From Bedellia somnulentella (Eukaryota; Arthropoda; Insecta; Lepidoptera; Bedelliidae), in the NCBI GenBank assembly GCA_963576735.1, contig OY755184.1:4960001-5024000 (forward strand): a stretch of DNA of 64,000 nt. The letters are read 5' to 3'. The notes beneath the pieces were generated by a model, which worked only from the letters and a program-made list of their open reading frames with translations, did not search any database and had not been told where the DNA came from. Positions 55,377 to 64,000 of this stretch are shown piece after piece. The translations under genes were made by a program, and so were the position numbers. The stretch's first letter is position 1; each line of letters opens with the position of its first letter.

Positions 55377-55513
55377 CGCCCGATTTCTGAATTGAGTATT
55401 CCAGCTGAGAACAACTTAAGTATAGTTCTGTTGCATTGAAATCTTAACAACTGAATGAGACAAAACAATACTTAAGTCGTTCTTAGCTTGAATACTCAAT
55501 TCAGAAATCGGGC
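55377..55513. mobile_element. 137-bp hairpin MITE
   Basis: Ends CGCCCGATTTCTGAATTGAG and their inverted complement are perfect over at least 25 bp. The arms continue imperfectly through AACTTAAGTAT. It lies immediately before the LINE starting near 55530. Confidence 0.75.
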
Positions 55514-56571
55514 GATAGAATAGAATAGAATAATTGTATACTGCGGATCTCGTTGACATCGTTAAGGAATGCAATCTACACATATATGCCGACGACGTGC
55601 AATTGTACATTTCTGGAGATCCTAAAAAAACGGCAGAAACTGTCAGTAAACTGAATTCTGATCTAGATCGTATTGTTGCTTGGTCCGAGCGAAACTGTTT
55701 GGTTTTAAACCCGGCAAAGTCCAAGTATATGATACTCGGAACAAAAACACAAATCCATAATACGGTGGCTGCCTTGGCGTCCTGCAATGTAGCTGTTAGA
55801 AATCAACCACTGGAAAGGGTGATAGAAGCACGTAATCTCGGTATACTAATGGATGGAGAACTTCGGTTTGAAAATCATATTTTGTCTGTAGTTAGTAACT
55901 GCTTCTATCGCCTTAAGGTTCTTTATAATATACGCGACTACCTGAGTGTGGATTTGCGTGTTCACCTCTGTGAGTCGCTGGTATTATCGAGATTAAACTA
56001 CTGTGATGTGGTTTATGGCAGCTGCATTCTTGGTCGTACACAAAGGCTGATACAGCGTGTGCAAAACGCATGCGCACGTTTTTGTTTTCGCATCCCTCCT
56101 CGTTCCCATATCACCCCGTATTTGGACGATGCAAAGCTATTGAATATGCAGGGCCGTAGACGATTACACCTTTCCACTCTGCTGTTCGGTGTAGTTAGGC
56201 TGGAATCGCCCACTTATTTGTATAGAAAACTGCAATGGTCAAAAAGTGGCTATCAGTATAAAGTTAGAGCGATCTTGCCGACGCATCGGTCAGCGGCGTT
56301 TCGGGGTAGCTTTAGATTTGCAGCGTCCAAGTGCTGGAATGATATTCCACCACCTATACGTGCTGTGACCAGTAGGGAAACTTTTAGGCGTAAGCTTAGA
56401 GATTACTTGCTGGCACAGCAAAACCCATCCCGCAATGTCCTACCTGCAGACTCCCATTTATGATTGTGCTCCTTTATCCCATTTTATCTTTACCATATAT
56501 CATATCTCTATATTATAAATATAATATTGTATATGTATGTGAACATATATGTATAGATGTGTATGTGAATA

Positions 56572-57862
56572 CGAGGGCTGCTATTTATGTATCCGGAACT
56601 GGCCACTTACAGAACAATAATTTAAAAAGTAATTACATCATTTAAAAATAGAACTCTTTAGCTTTATAATACATTTATTTTTATGTGACTGTCAATTGTT
56701 TTCACATCGTAGCGTCATTTTGAAAATTGCGTGTCTTCACCACCATGGATTTAACTCGTGAACATTTTCGTGCCATGATTTTTTACGATTTTCGGCGTGG
56801 TCTAACTCAAAAACAGTGCATCGATCAGCTTACTTCGACTTTTGGGGATGAAGCACCCTCAAAGACCACTGTGTATCACTGGTTTAGCGAGTTTAATCGT
56901 GGACGATCTAAGCTTACTGATGAAATTAAAGAAGGTCGCCCTAAAACGGTCGTTGTACCTCAAAACATCGATGCTGTCCGGGAACTAATAACTCAAGATC
57001 GTCATGTTACATATCGTGAGATAGAGGCATCTCTGGGCATTAGTATGACGAGCATACATAAGATACTTCATGAACATTTAGCTGTAAAAAAAATTTGCTC
57101 CCGTTGGATTCCGCACAACTTGAGTATTGATCAAAAACAGGCTCGTGTCGATTGGTGCAAAGAAATGTTAAAAAAATACAACCGTGGTGCGTCAAAAGCT
57201 GTTTATAATATCTACACAGGTGACAAATCTTGGATCTACGCTTACGACCCCGAAACTAAGCAGCAGTCCACGGTGTGGGTGTTCCAAGATGAGCCGAACC
57301 CAACAAAAGTTATTCGTGCAAAAAGCACATTGAAGCAAATGGTCGCTTGTTTTTTTGGTATAAATGGCCATGTAGCTACAGTGCCTTTAGAGAATCGTAA
57401 AACTGTTAATTCGGAGTGGTATACGACCATTTGTTTGCCGGAAGTCTTTGAACAAATAAGAAAGACTAACCGACAACGTAGAATCATTCTGCATCACGAC
57501 AATGCTAGCTGTCACAGGTCGGCCGTCACAACTCAGTTTTTAGAAGCTCAAAAGATCGAATTGACAGGTCATCCGCCGTACAGCCCTGATTTGGCACCCA
57601 ATGATTTTTATTTATTTCCAAATGTGAAGAAAAAATTACGTGGTCAACGTTTTTCGAGCCGCGAAGAGGCAGTCGATGCGTTCAAAATGCACGTTTTGGA
57701 GATACCTCAGTCTGAGTGGAAAAAGTGCTATGAAAATTGGTTTCAACGCATGCAAAAGTGTATAGATCTGAGCGGCGAATATTTTGAGAAGCAATAAAAC
57801 CATATTAATTGATATATGTTTGTTTCTTTTTTTTATTCCGGATACATAAATAGCAGCCCTCG
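56572..57862 (+). mobile_element. Complete mariner element with perfect 26-bp TIRs
   Basis: The 1291-bp unit is bounded by perfect 26-bp inverted repeats (56572-56597 and 57837-57862, starting CGAGGGCTGCTATTTATG). It is flanked by the TA duplication required by mariner. It contains one intact transposase gene. It is inserted in the 3' UTR of a LINE, so it arrived later. Perfect ends and an open frame suggest a recent insertion. Confidence 0.95.
56745..57797 (+). CDS. Mariner transposase, apparently intact
   Basis: The transposase cuts and pastes its own element at TA sites. The 350-aa frame starts at ATG 56745 (MDLTREHFRAM); an upstream in-frame TTG is not needed. The N-terminus has two helix-turn-helix units (FYDFRRGLTQKQC; HVTYREIEASLGISMTSIHKIL). 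The linker RWIPHNL corresponds to WVPHEL. Catalytic residues: Asp in TGDKSW, Asp in HHDNASCH, Asp in APNDFYLF. There are 34 residues between the second and third, the mariner DD34D signature. The usual Glu after the first Asp is Lys here. No stop or frameshift was seen. Confidence 0.94.
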   Translation: MDLTREHFRAMIFYDFRRGLTQKQCIDQLTSTFGDEAPSKTTVYHWFSEFNRGRSKLTDEIKEGRPKTVVVPQNIDAVRELITQDRHVTYREIEASLGISMTSIHKILHEHLAVKKICSRWIPHNLSIDQKQARVDWCKEMLKKYNRGASKAVYNIYTGDKSWIYAYDPETKQQSTVWVFQDEPNPTKVIRAKSTLKQMVACFFGINGHVATVPLENRKTVNSEWYTTICLPEVFEQIRKTNRQRRIILHHDNASCHRSAVTTQFLEAQKIELTGHPPYSPDLAPNDFYLFPNVKKKLRGQRFSSREEAVDAFKMHVLEIPQSEWKKCYENWFQRMQKCIDLSGEYFEKQ

Positions 57863-57875
57863 TATATATGTAACT

Positions 57876-58569
57876 TCAATACATAGTATAAAACAAAGTC
57901 GCTTTCGCTGTATGTCCGTATGTATGCTTAGATCTTTAAAACTACGCAACGGATTTTGATGCGGTTTTTTTTAATAGATAGAGTGATTCTTAAGGAAGGT
58001 TTGTATGTATAATAAATGCATAATATAGTAGAGAAACACTGATAAATTTAAAGGTTTCTAATGTGATGTCGTAAATAAGCACGTTTTTTTGCGCTTATAT
58101 TGCAAACGCTGGCTGAGCCCTACGAGATAGACCAAAATAATGTACTACAGTATTGTTCACTCTAAAAAGTTCAACAAAAAAGTCCGCGATGGTATATGTC
58201 TATCTCTTAGGGATAACCCAGCATAACCATTTTTATTCTTTACTAAAAAATGGTTATTTACGAAGTGATTTTAAACAATACAGCATTAATCCTTATCCAA
58301 TGAAGTACCTTAAATAAATTGTGCATTTATTATAGATCAATATGCTTTTTACAGCATGTAATTTAAGTGAATATTACCGAAGATATTACAAATTTAAAAT
58401 GCAGGGTCGTAGTTGTTTGCGCCAGGGGGCGGCGCGTGCCTATAAATAGTCTAAGCAAAACATGTTTGTATTGGCTAATGACAAAAAAGCTGTGAACGTT
58501 GTGTATAAGGACATTCTGTAGTAGGTATATTTTGCATTGCACCCGTGCGAAGCCGGGGCGGGTCGCTAG
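57876..58569 (+). mobile_element. Helitron-like non-autonomous element, copy 2
   Basis: TC start, CTAG end and the same 3' hairpin as 51056-51743, 694 bp. The left flank is T here rather than A. It begins only 13 bp after the mariner, within the LINE 3' UTR. It differs from copy 1 by a replaced block around 58445-58475 and a few bases. Confidence 0.75.
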
Positions 58570-59104
58570 TATGTTATATTTACTTTTTATGTACTATTGA
58601 ATATTGCGATGGTAATATATTCGTCTTCTATATCTGCTGTATGTTTGTACACTGTAATTATTATATTATTAATTTTTGTTTATTTATTATATAGCGTTGT
58701 TAAATATACTTATTAAAATTTAATATATTTAAACATATTGTATGTGTGTCCACTACTCTGTTGCGGTTAGTGTAATGCTCGCAATTTCACTTGTGTCGGT
58801 GCTGACTGAAAATCAGTGTTGTGAGTTCTCAGAGCTCACAACGTTATGCTGAGTCAGCACCGTTTCGCTGTGCAGAGACCTTTGTATGTAAATGGTAAAC
58901 TTATGTTGTTATTTAAAAAAAAAAAAGTTTTTTATTTTCTATCTTTGTCTTCTTCTATCTTTTTTCATGTTTTTTTTTTTTTTCCAATGTTGTTTTTGTC
59001 AAAGCTTTTATTTTTTATTTTTATGTTTAACTGTATGTCTCTTGCTCATCTGTGCAGCGAATAAATGTCTCTCTTTCTCTTTCTCTTTCTCTTTCTTTAG
59101 AATA

Positions 59105-59195
59105 ACTCTTTATTGCACATCAAACACAAATTTACAAAAATAATAATATGGTCAAACAGTTTACAGTGAGGTACAATTGGCGGTCTTATCGCTAA
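59105..59195 (-). repeat. LINE 3' end fragment
   Basis: Minus-strand end CAATAAAGAGTTATTC with the block 'ggcggtcttatcgct', shared with 23262-23335. It abuts the tail of the LINE ending at 59100. Confidence 0.45.
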
Positions 59196-59471
59196 GCATA
59201 CATACATACATATAGGTGAAGCTAGTTAAAATAGTTAATTAAAAAAAACTATCATTGTGCCTGTTTGTTATTATGTAACTTTTAGTCTTCTAAATAAAAT
59301 AAAATAAAAAAAACAATCTCATTTCAAATTATACATAGAAATGTTTTGATATCCTTGAAAGCTCAGTGGTAATGAGCTTAAACGAGTGAGATTTATTAAG
59401 TCATATCCGAATAACTCGAACTCAAACTTGATCTCTACCAATCCTTCATGGATATAAGGCGTGAACGACAG

Positions 59472-59583
59472 GAGGCCTAGTACAAGCGTTATTTTATCGT
59501 TAATCTGTCGGTTATAATGAGATAAAAGTTTACGATTCTATGTAAGTGCGAAAGAGATAGTTAAAGGTCGCTCGTGCTAGCCT
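59472..59583. mobile_element. Diverged MITE related to 60022-60164
   Basis: It shares the internal run 'gtaagtgcg(a/t)aagagat' and degenerate end words (caagcg...cgctcgtgctagcc) with the better-preserved unit at 60022. The arms are poor, so it is older. Confidence 0.4.
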
Positions 59584-60021
59584 TGTAGGTCTAAGTTTGT
59601 TTATTGACAAAAAATTATAGCCAAGCCAGAAATTTGAAACAGGGTCCACAACTCAATAGTTAAATTAACCGGTTCACACCATATCATTTGTTTTTTCAAC
59701 ATTCTCAATGCTATTTCCAATCGCCCTTGGTTGTTATTTATCTTTAGTTAAACCAATTTAAATTGCTGGGTCGATGACTTGAACCACGAGTAGGTCTAGT
59801 AAAGCGTAGTTGTGTTTAGTGAAATGTTTGTTGGTGACTCATTGATCACGCCATGTTAATATGTATTGCGTGCGATGCGATAAAATGTATACTATCTATG
59901 AAATCAAAACTGCTGTGAACTATTGTCGGTTTATCTTTAGGGTTCTTTATGCGAAGAGAATATGAGATTGTAATACGACTGGAGAAGACATTTACAATAA
60001 ATAGAGAATGTGGTAAAGAAG

Positions 60022-60164
60022 CCAGCAGGGCAAGCACGAGCGCTATTTTATCGACTCGATAACGGTTAGAATGAGATGGCAGTATACTAAGTAAGTGCGT
60101 AAGAGATGGCTGCTTTATCCCACGCGATAACTAGTTTAAACACGGCTCGTGCTTGCCCTGCTGG
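60022..60164. mobile_element. 143-bp MITE with perfect 20-bp ends
   Basis: CCAGCAGGGCAAGCACGAGC at 60022-60041 has an exact inverted copy at 60145-60164. The centre is AT-rich and non-coding. Confidence 0.75.
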
Positions 60165-60169
60165 TGTCC

Positions 60170-60320
60170 GAAGTGTAAAGAATAAAAGAGCATGTATGAA
60201 AAGATTGATGGATGTAAACGTAGCTAGAAAGGTTTGCTAGGATTGCACAAAGTGGTCATCGATAGTTTCTGCCTAATCCACTGGGAACTAACGGCGTGAG
60301 TATATGTATGTATGTAATAT
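60170..60320 (+). repeat. RTE-like LINE 3' end
   Basis: 'agcatgtatgaaaagattga', then 'gtggtcatcgatagtttctg', then 'ggcgtgagtatatgtatg' with ATGT repeats. Same family as 51748-51895. It follows the MITE ending at 60164. Confidence 0.5.
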
Positions 60321-60518
60321 GAGATTTAAATTCTTTTAATAGACAAACTTTATACTCTTGCTCGACTATACACCTCGAAAAAGGGTTAGCCATAGGATTT
60401 GAATATCATCATTAGCATAGTACTATCTCAAATATTTACGTGAGTGGCATACAAGGCGACTAAAGTATAGGTTTTTTAAGTCATTGTAAGGCGAATCGAT
60501 TGGAGACCAACGATGTCT

Positions 60519-60695
60519 TAAGAGCTTATTCCATTACACTTTGTCGTTGCTGAATTCAGACGTCCTTCGAAGTTACTGCCGCAGACGCTTGTTATTCCAC
60601 TACACAAATTTCAGTTCGAACGTTATTCCACTAGTCTGAATTCAGATTCTGTGGCTTTCAGACGTCTTCATTCAGACAAATGGAATAAGCTCTTA
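60519..60695. mobile_element. 177-bp MITE, possibly Harbinger-type
   Basis: Inverted ends TAAGAGCTTATTCCATT / AATGGAATAAGCTCTTA with internal TTCAGACGTC-type words in both orientations. The end sequence fits 3-bp T(T/A)A-target elements, but the duplication is ambiguous. Confidence 0.6.
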
Positions 60696-60787
60696 TTATC
60701 TTATTATCATTTCCCTTCTTCCTCCAAAAGTAGCAAAGGTATTGCTGATGACGAAGTGCTGGAAATGTTCTTGGGATTAGAGCTGCA

Positions 60788-61059
60788 AAATATCGCACTC
60801 TTAGAACGAAAGAGGCTCAAGTCAAAAATAGCGATATTGAGTTACAATCATAGAGAGACATAAAAAAGTAAAAAAAGTATGTTCTATCCGATGAAAAGTA
60901 AAACAAAGGCACTTATTGTTAAAAAAACAGTATAGCGAATTTTCTGTCCCTATAACAATACGTGCCTTTGTTTTAGAACATACTTTTTTATGCCTCTCTA
61001 TGGTTGCTTCTCAATATCACTATTATTGACTTGAGCCCCTTTCTGAGAGTGCGATATTT
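60788..61059. mobile_element. Imperfect 272-bp hairpin
   Basis: The left arm from AAATATCGCACTCT and the right arm ending AGAGTGCGATATTT pair imperfectly over about 130 bp, including 'ggctcaagtcaa', 'gatattgag' and 'aaaaaagtatgttct'. A 70-aa frame (60651-60863) crosses into the left arm and contains NIALLERKRLKSKI. That basic tail resembles MADF/Myb-like transposon proteins, but this is weak. Confidence 0.55.
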
Positions 61060-61992
61060 AACATACATATTGTTATATATTTTAACATTGTACGATCCTG
61101 GCAAACCTCTCTAGCTTAGTTTAAATCTCATCAATCATTTATCATTCATTCATAATCTCATTTATTATTCATACTTCGGACGCCTGCCTTTTATATTTAA
61201 GACTTAGAAAAACAGGTTAACGAGACGCCATGACGTGGAATATAACTTATTGTATAACTTTATAATTATACGTTTATGTTATTGTCATGTGGTTTACCTC
61301 AGTATGTTTTTGTTCTATTGTATTTGATGTGAGCGTTGGTGATGTCACCTTACTTGGCGGCAGGCTGACTGGCTCGGTGCAGACAACTAGGTACCTCGGA
61401 TGTGACGCTTGCGATTATTATCATACATACAAACAACTGACCGTATGTATTGTAGGTTGTGACCTTTATTTATCATTATTTTGGTAGTTTATACATTTTA
61501 TTATATAAGTCACGTAAGAGTAGGTAATGTTTTGATGACAAGTTAGGCAGGTTTTGATACATATATTTTAATACGATAATCGATACTTATGTGTGGTTCA
61601 TAATAAATCTTTAAATACAAACTGGATTTGGAATCTTGCCTACCTCTACTATAACTGACTGTCTTTTGTATGTGCTATATCTCTATTGAGACTAGTATCA
61701 AAGTTTTGTTTGTTTGAATGTGTAGATTAATATGTCTAGTTCTGACGAGTAGTGCTTAATAGCACACTATCTATAATAGTTGATAGCGCATATTATAGTT
61801 TGAATGCAAAGTCTAGGTCTGACTGCGGGTAGTAACTCCTATCTTTTATATTGGACCATAGTTCACAAATCACATGTTATAGTTCAAAGTCCTGCCACTA
61901 GACACGGGGTTAAAGCCTCACCATTGATTGCTTTCATATCTTTTCTTGAACCATCACCCTAATAATTGGCGTGTAATGAATTTGTGTGTAGC
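61060..61992. other. Stretch without a supported feature
   Basis: No recognised coding region or clear repeat. Short open frames here have no family resemblance. Confidence 0.4.
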
Positions 61993-62265
61993 CGTGTAGT
62001 GTCGGCTTAGAATATCACTACTTCTTTCTACCTACAGTTGTCGTAAAGGGCGACAAAGGGTCTTTTTTTGGGGCTTTTTTTAAGATCTTTTTGGGCGACG
62101 CAGTAGGGGACCCATCACCAACGGTACTTTATTCCTATCATCTTCTCCCCTATCAAATTCCAAATGTGGCTGAAGAGTTTCTAGCTCATACACATACTCA
62201 CGGCCGAAAATACTAAAAAGGTAGCCAGACCCCTTTTTAGGATTTACGGCCGTGAGTATATGTAT
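61993..62265. repeat. R-A repeat with inverted second tail
   Basis: A plus-strand R-A copy (from 'gtgtagtgtcggcttagaat') runs to about 62185 and is followed by an inverted 3' end and then a direct one. This leaves two 'acggccg' words facing each other around 'aaaaaggtagccagacccctttt'. Confidence 0.55.
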
Positions 62266-62879
62266 AAATTTGTGTTAATAATACCGAATACTAACGCTGT
62301 TGGTAAATTAACAAACTATTAGGAGCATGGCTGATCTAAATACGACCGTGTTACATCTGAACACAAACAATAAAGTGAATCTGCATTTTGGGCGTGGCTT
62401 CCGTAGTATTCAAGGTTTTCGTGAAATGGCGTGATACTAGTTATCATATCTGTTCCAATCGCAGTGTTGAAAAGTCTCGCGTGTTTTATTGTTCGCTTCA
62501 GCCGCTACATTATTATTGTATTGTATCAATGCAATTAATTAGACCAGTTTTTCTGGGTATCTTAAAAACGTTGAACATACATACATATACTTTACTAAAA
62601 TCCTAAGCCACTTTTGGTACTTCAGTGACGAAAAGATTGTAAAATAAAGGTTCTTGGTAAATCTACTTGGTAAAACTTGGTAATCACTTCTTAGTGAACT
62701 CGGTAATTTAAAGAAAATTCTATAATTTGTTACATGACGTGTTTGGTTTCTGAATGAGTAGTTAAGTTATTATTTGTTTTGGAACTGCGTTTAATTTAAA
62801 TGAAATGGTTTGTTTGCACTGACTAATACAATTTATTTTTATTCACGTTTTCATAGGCGCAACAAAACGGCCCAAGTAT

Positions 62880-63016
62880 GAGTCGTAAAGCAAATGTTTT
62901 TGGTGATGGGACTCCAACCACATCACCCAAAAATAACTTCAAAAGCCCCAATACCCTTAGTAGCCTTTTACGAACACCCGTGAATAGTGCAATTCTAAGC
63001 CGACACTACACAGCTA
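62880..63016 (-). repeat. R-A dispersed repeat, 5' half
   Basis: Minus-strand R-A: 'ggtgatgggactccaaccac' to 'ctaagccgacactacacagc'. It has no tail. Confidence 0.6.
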
Positions 63017-64000
63017 TACGTTGAAAGGTTACTTTGTGATTAAGTCATATTATCCCGGAGATACGTAGTGTATAAGACCGCTTAGTTTTAGTTTACTATA
63101 AAATATCACATTTATTCTCCTAGCTATCTTACGAGGTAACCGATGATGATGATGAGGCTTTTCGAGTGATTGGTGACGATGGAGTTGTCATTTGTCATAA
63201 AACTGCCAATGATATGTTAATTCCTATTTTATTCTTTTCTGGGAGCCCCTTTTAGGAATTACGCTTCATTTCGCATACGCATAAGACTACAATAACATAA
63301 TCCTTTTATTCAAATTTGAATGGAAATAAGCATAAGTATGCTATACTCGACACAAAGAATTGTGGCTGACGAAGCAATAAAATGTGCGAATGCACTTATT
63401 CTGATTAAGGGTGACGGACGTCACAAAGTCATAGACATGCTCTTTGTTTGCATACGTATGTGATTGCACTCGCATTATTGTAGCGCATCTCTATAAAATA
63501 ATAATGTAAACTTGATGTGTTGCACTGTCTGCCAGGAGTATTTGTATCCAGTATATAAACACCTTGATATTCCTTCCTTCCGCATAAGTTCAAATTGAGT
63601 AGGAAATTCCTCCCAATTATTCTTCTCGCAAGTTCAAAGTAATATGTTTGAATCTATAAATATGTGGCAGCCGACATCTCACTGTTAAATTGTGGGTATT
63701 TCCGCAATCTCGAATGATTTCCTTGAGAAAATTACTCATTTGTTCGTACTCTATATTGTATTTACATACTTCGATGTGCTACTTTGTTTGGTCGTCTGGA
63801 TTTCGCCGTTCTTATATTTTTTTATATTTAAGTGTTTTTGCTCATCATCGTTTAAACACTTTGAATGGTCTTATAAAATATTATGAGTATGAGAATAACA
63901 TGTATGATATTTAAACCTGCATTTTATGTTAAAAAATCTTAGGTTTTGTTTGAAGAAAAGCGGAAAATATGGTCATATTTTAATAAAACAGCCAATAAAT
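63017..64000. other. Stretch without a supported feature
   Basis: AT-rich sequence to the window end. No protein family, RNA gene or well-formed repeat could be supported. Confidence 0.4.

Larger units (their letters stand above)
55530..59100 (+). mobile_element. Jockey-type LINE fragment invaded by mariner and Helitron-like element
   Basis: The coding part, open to the stop at 56463, starts near TADLVDIVKECN, just before the RT active site (HIYADDVQLY at about 55585). It runs to [12 protein letters not shown] and the C-terminus; the first half of the RT and the endonuclease are missing. The 3' UTR resumes after the two inserted elements. It carries the hairpin block CTGACTGAAAATCAG...GCTGAGTCAGC (58805-58860) and ends GCAGCGAATAAATG followed by a TCTTTC-rich tail (59060-59098). 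The paralogue at 15598-16615 shares both the coding end and this 3' end, which proves continuity across the insertions. Confidence 0.82.

Noticed and set aside
58846..59143. Hydrophobic Phe/Ser-rich open frames
   Set aside because: Translations of T-rich and TCTTTC repeat sequence in a LINE 3' UTR; not membrane proteins.
1..64000. Prokaryotic-type systems, CRISPR arrays or rRNA genes
   Set aside because: Spliced animal genes and retroelements dominate; no regularly spaced repeat-spacer array, operon or rRNA signature was seen.

Overview
This is a window of insect nuclear genome, most probably from a moth or butterfly. The host genes have many small exons with GT/AG introns, the background is AT-rich, and the interspersed repeats resemble lepidopteran families: tRNA-derived SINEs, RTE- and jockey-type LINE ends, mariners, Helitron-like elements and many palindromic miniature transposons. 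The order Lepidoptera is inferred from repeat flavour, not proven. Product names come from recognising conserved protein families. Exon borders were read by hand from splice sites and reading-frame continuity.

Four conserved host genes can be assembled completely. (1) GGA, an Arf-dependent clathrin adaptor: minus strand, 10442 to 2655, 8 exons, 653 aa. (2) EMRE/SMDT1, the essential regulator of the mitochondrial calcium uniporter: plus strand, 12568 to 12837, 89 aa, with an apparent intron in the 3' UTR. (3) Flightless-I, an LRR-gelsolin actin regulator: minus strand, 37873 to 14939, 23 exons, 1236 aa. (4) TOM22, a mitochondrial import receptor: minus strand, 49950 to 41791, 5 exons, 161 aa. 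All four reading frames close exactly across their splice junctions. GGA and EMRE are divergent and EMRE and Flightless-I convergent; Flightless-I and TOM22 are tandem. Two of the four products work in mitochondrial membranes, but nothing here suggests an operon-like link.

The rest is mostly mobile DNA. An I-like LINE with a 12-bp target duplication sits between GGA and EMRE. A roughly 4-kb EN-RT LINE lies in the last TOM22 intron. At 55.5-59.1 kb a LINE has been invaded by an intact 1.29-kb mariner and a 694-bp Helitron-like element. Decayed mariners lie in GGA and TOM22 introns. From 50 to 64 kb no host gene can be supported.

The most unusual signals are structural. Four Flightless-I introns carry partial copies of that gene's own neighbouring exons. 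Several foldback elements have very long arms; one has exactly three 58-bp tandem repeats in each arm and another has two matched 315-bp arms. Oppositely oriented arrays of a GGCGACTAATT-like motif flank about 0.5 kb of DNA next to a transposon-type ORF. A SINE-like repeat and an RTE-like LINE end share the same 3' tail. Three LINE copies end in AATAAATG or AATAAATGCC followed by pyrimidines rather than poly(A). No prokaryote-style system, CRISPR array or rRNA was seen.
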